NCBI GenBank assembly: GCA_943736015.1
Contig: OX031061.1
Coordinates: 16,439,290 to 16,503,289 of the forward strand
Reading direction: 5' to 3'
Length of the DNA stretch: 64,000 nucleotides
From: Tridacna crocea
Taxonomy: Eukaryota; Mollusca; Bivalvia; Cardiida; Cardiidae
The notes under the pieces were generated by a model. That model was not told the DNA's origin. It saw nothing but the letters and a program-made list of their open reading frames with translations, and made no database searches. The position numbers were made by a program, and so were the translations under genes. This document shows positions 63,771 to 64,000 of the stretch, in pieces. Position 1 is the first letter of the stretch. Each line of letters opens with the position of its first letter.

Positions 63771-64000
63771 AAATGTGACTTTTGAATAGACTGAATTTGA
63801 GAACTTACAAGTTTTCAGAAATGGAGGGTTATACGATTAGTTGTTGGCAGACAAGATTTCTTCACAGAAAAGTATTTGTACTAGGAATAGATCCATAAAA
63901 GGAAACATTGAAAATTCATCAAATGGTTGCCATGACGATGAAAGGTATTGATTCCGAAGCTAATGTTTTGGTGTATTTACACAAATAATTTATCGGGGCT
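63771..64000. other. No feature recognised; window ends within intron 4
   Basis: No zinc-finger exon is visible before the window ends. Confidence 0.4.

Overview
Eukaryotic, AT-rich, intron- and repeat-dominated DNA, most likely from a bivalve mollusc (heterodont-like). That placement rests on a protostome-type ZEB/zfh1 gene plus repeat styles I associate with bivalves (CAGGCTGATCTGA-type foldbacks, a roughly 155-bp tandem array next to a GTCCGTC-type run). No database was searched, so the taxon is an inference.

One protein-coding gene is well supported: a plus-strand ZEB/zfh1 transcription factor (zinc-finger E-box-binding homeobox). Its exons lie at 50033-50251, 52448-52615 and 53943-56530, with a candidate first exon at 47063-47171. 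All junctions obey GT-AG and keep one reading frame (phases 1, 1, 1, then exit in phase 0). The last exon present is 2.6 kb. It carries five N-terminal zinc fingers, a central CCHC finger, a homeodomain with an intact WFQN helix, CtBP-type motifs and SUMO-type sites. The C-terminal finger cluster must be encoded downstream of this window; I did not find it in 56531-64000. A 725-bp element-free stretch with CCAAT/GC boxes and three CAGGTA/CAGGTG sites precedes the candidate exon 1 and is my best promoter candidate.

Almost everything else is repeats. By eye, about 80 recognisable copies plus some 40 fragments (roughly a third of the window) belong to one superfamily of ~230-bp elements. They begin TTAACCCTTTACC, end in the inverted form, and have at their centre a near-perfect palindrome of about 65 bp with one unpaired middle base. 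Three subfamilies (A abundant, B six copies, C two copies) share ends but differ in the palindrome. Nested insertions into other repeats with readable empty sites show TTAA as the target. With the CCCTTT termini this suggests non-autonomous piggyBac-like elements. Several copies carry mirrored substitutions in both arms of the palindrome, the most interesting signal in the window.

Layout: 1-0.7 kb, tandem array; 0.8-46.3 kb, dense element copies interleaved with foldback families (D, E, G, I, J), tRNA-derived SINEs, a foldback (FB)-like element at 22.8-23.8 kb, a small 5-bp-TSD element at 16.8 kb and tandem arrays at 19.0, 20.4, 22.6-24.6 and 38.5-39.3 kb; 46.3-47.2 kb, putative promoter and exon 1; 47.2-53.9 kb, introns packed with the same elements; 53.9-56.5 kb, main coding exon; 56.5-64 kb, downstream intron. 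Coordinates of repeat copies were read by eye and may be off by a few bases.
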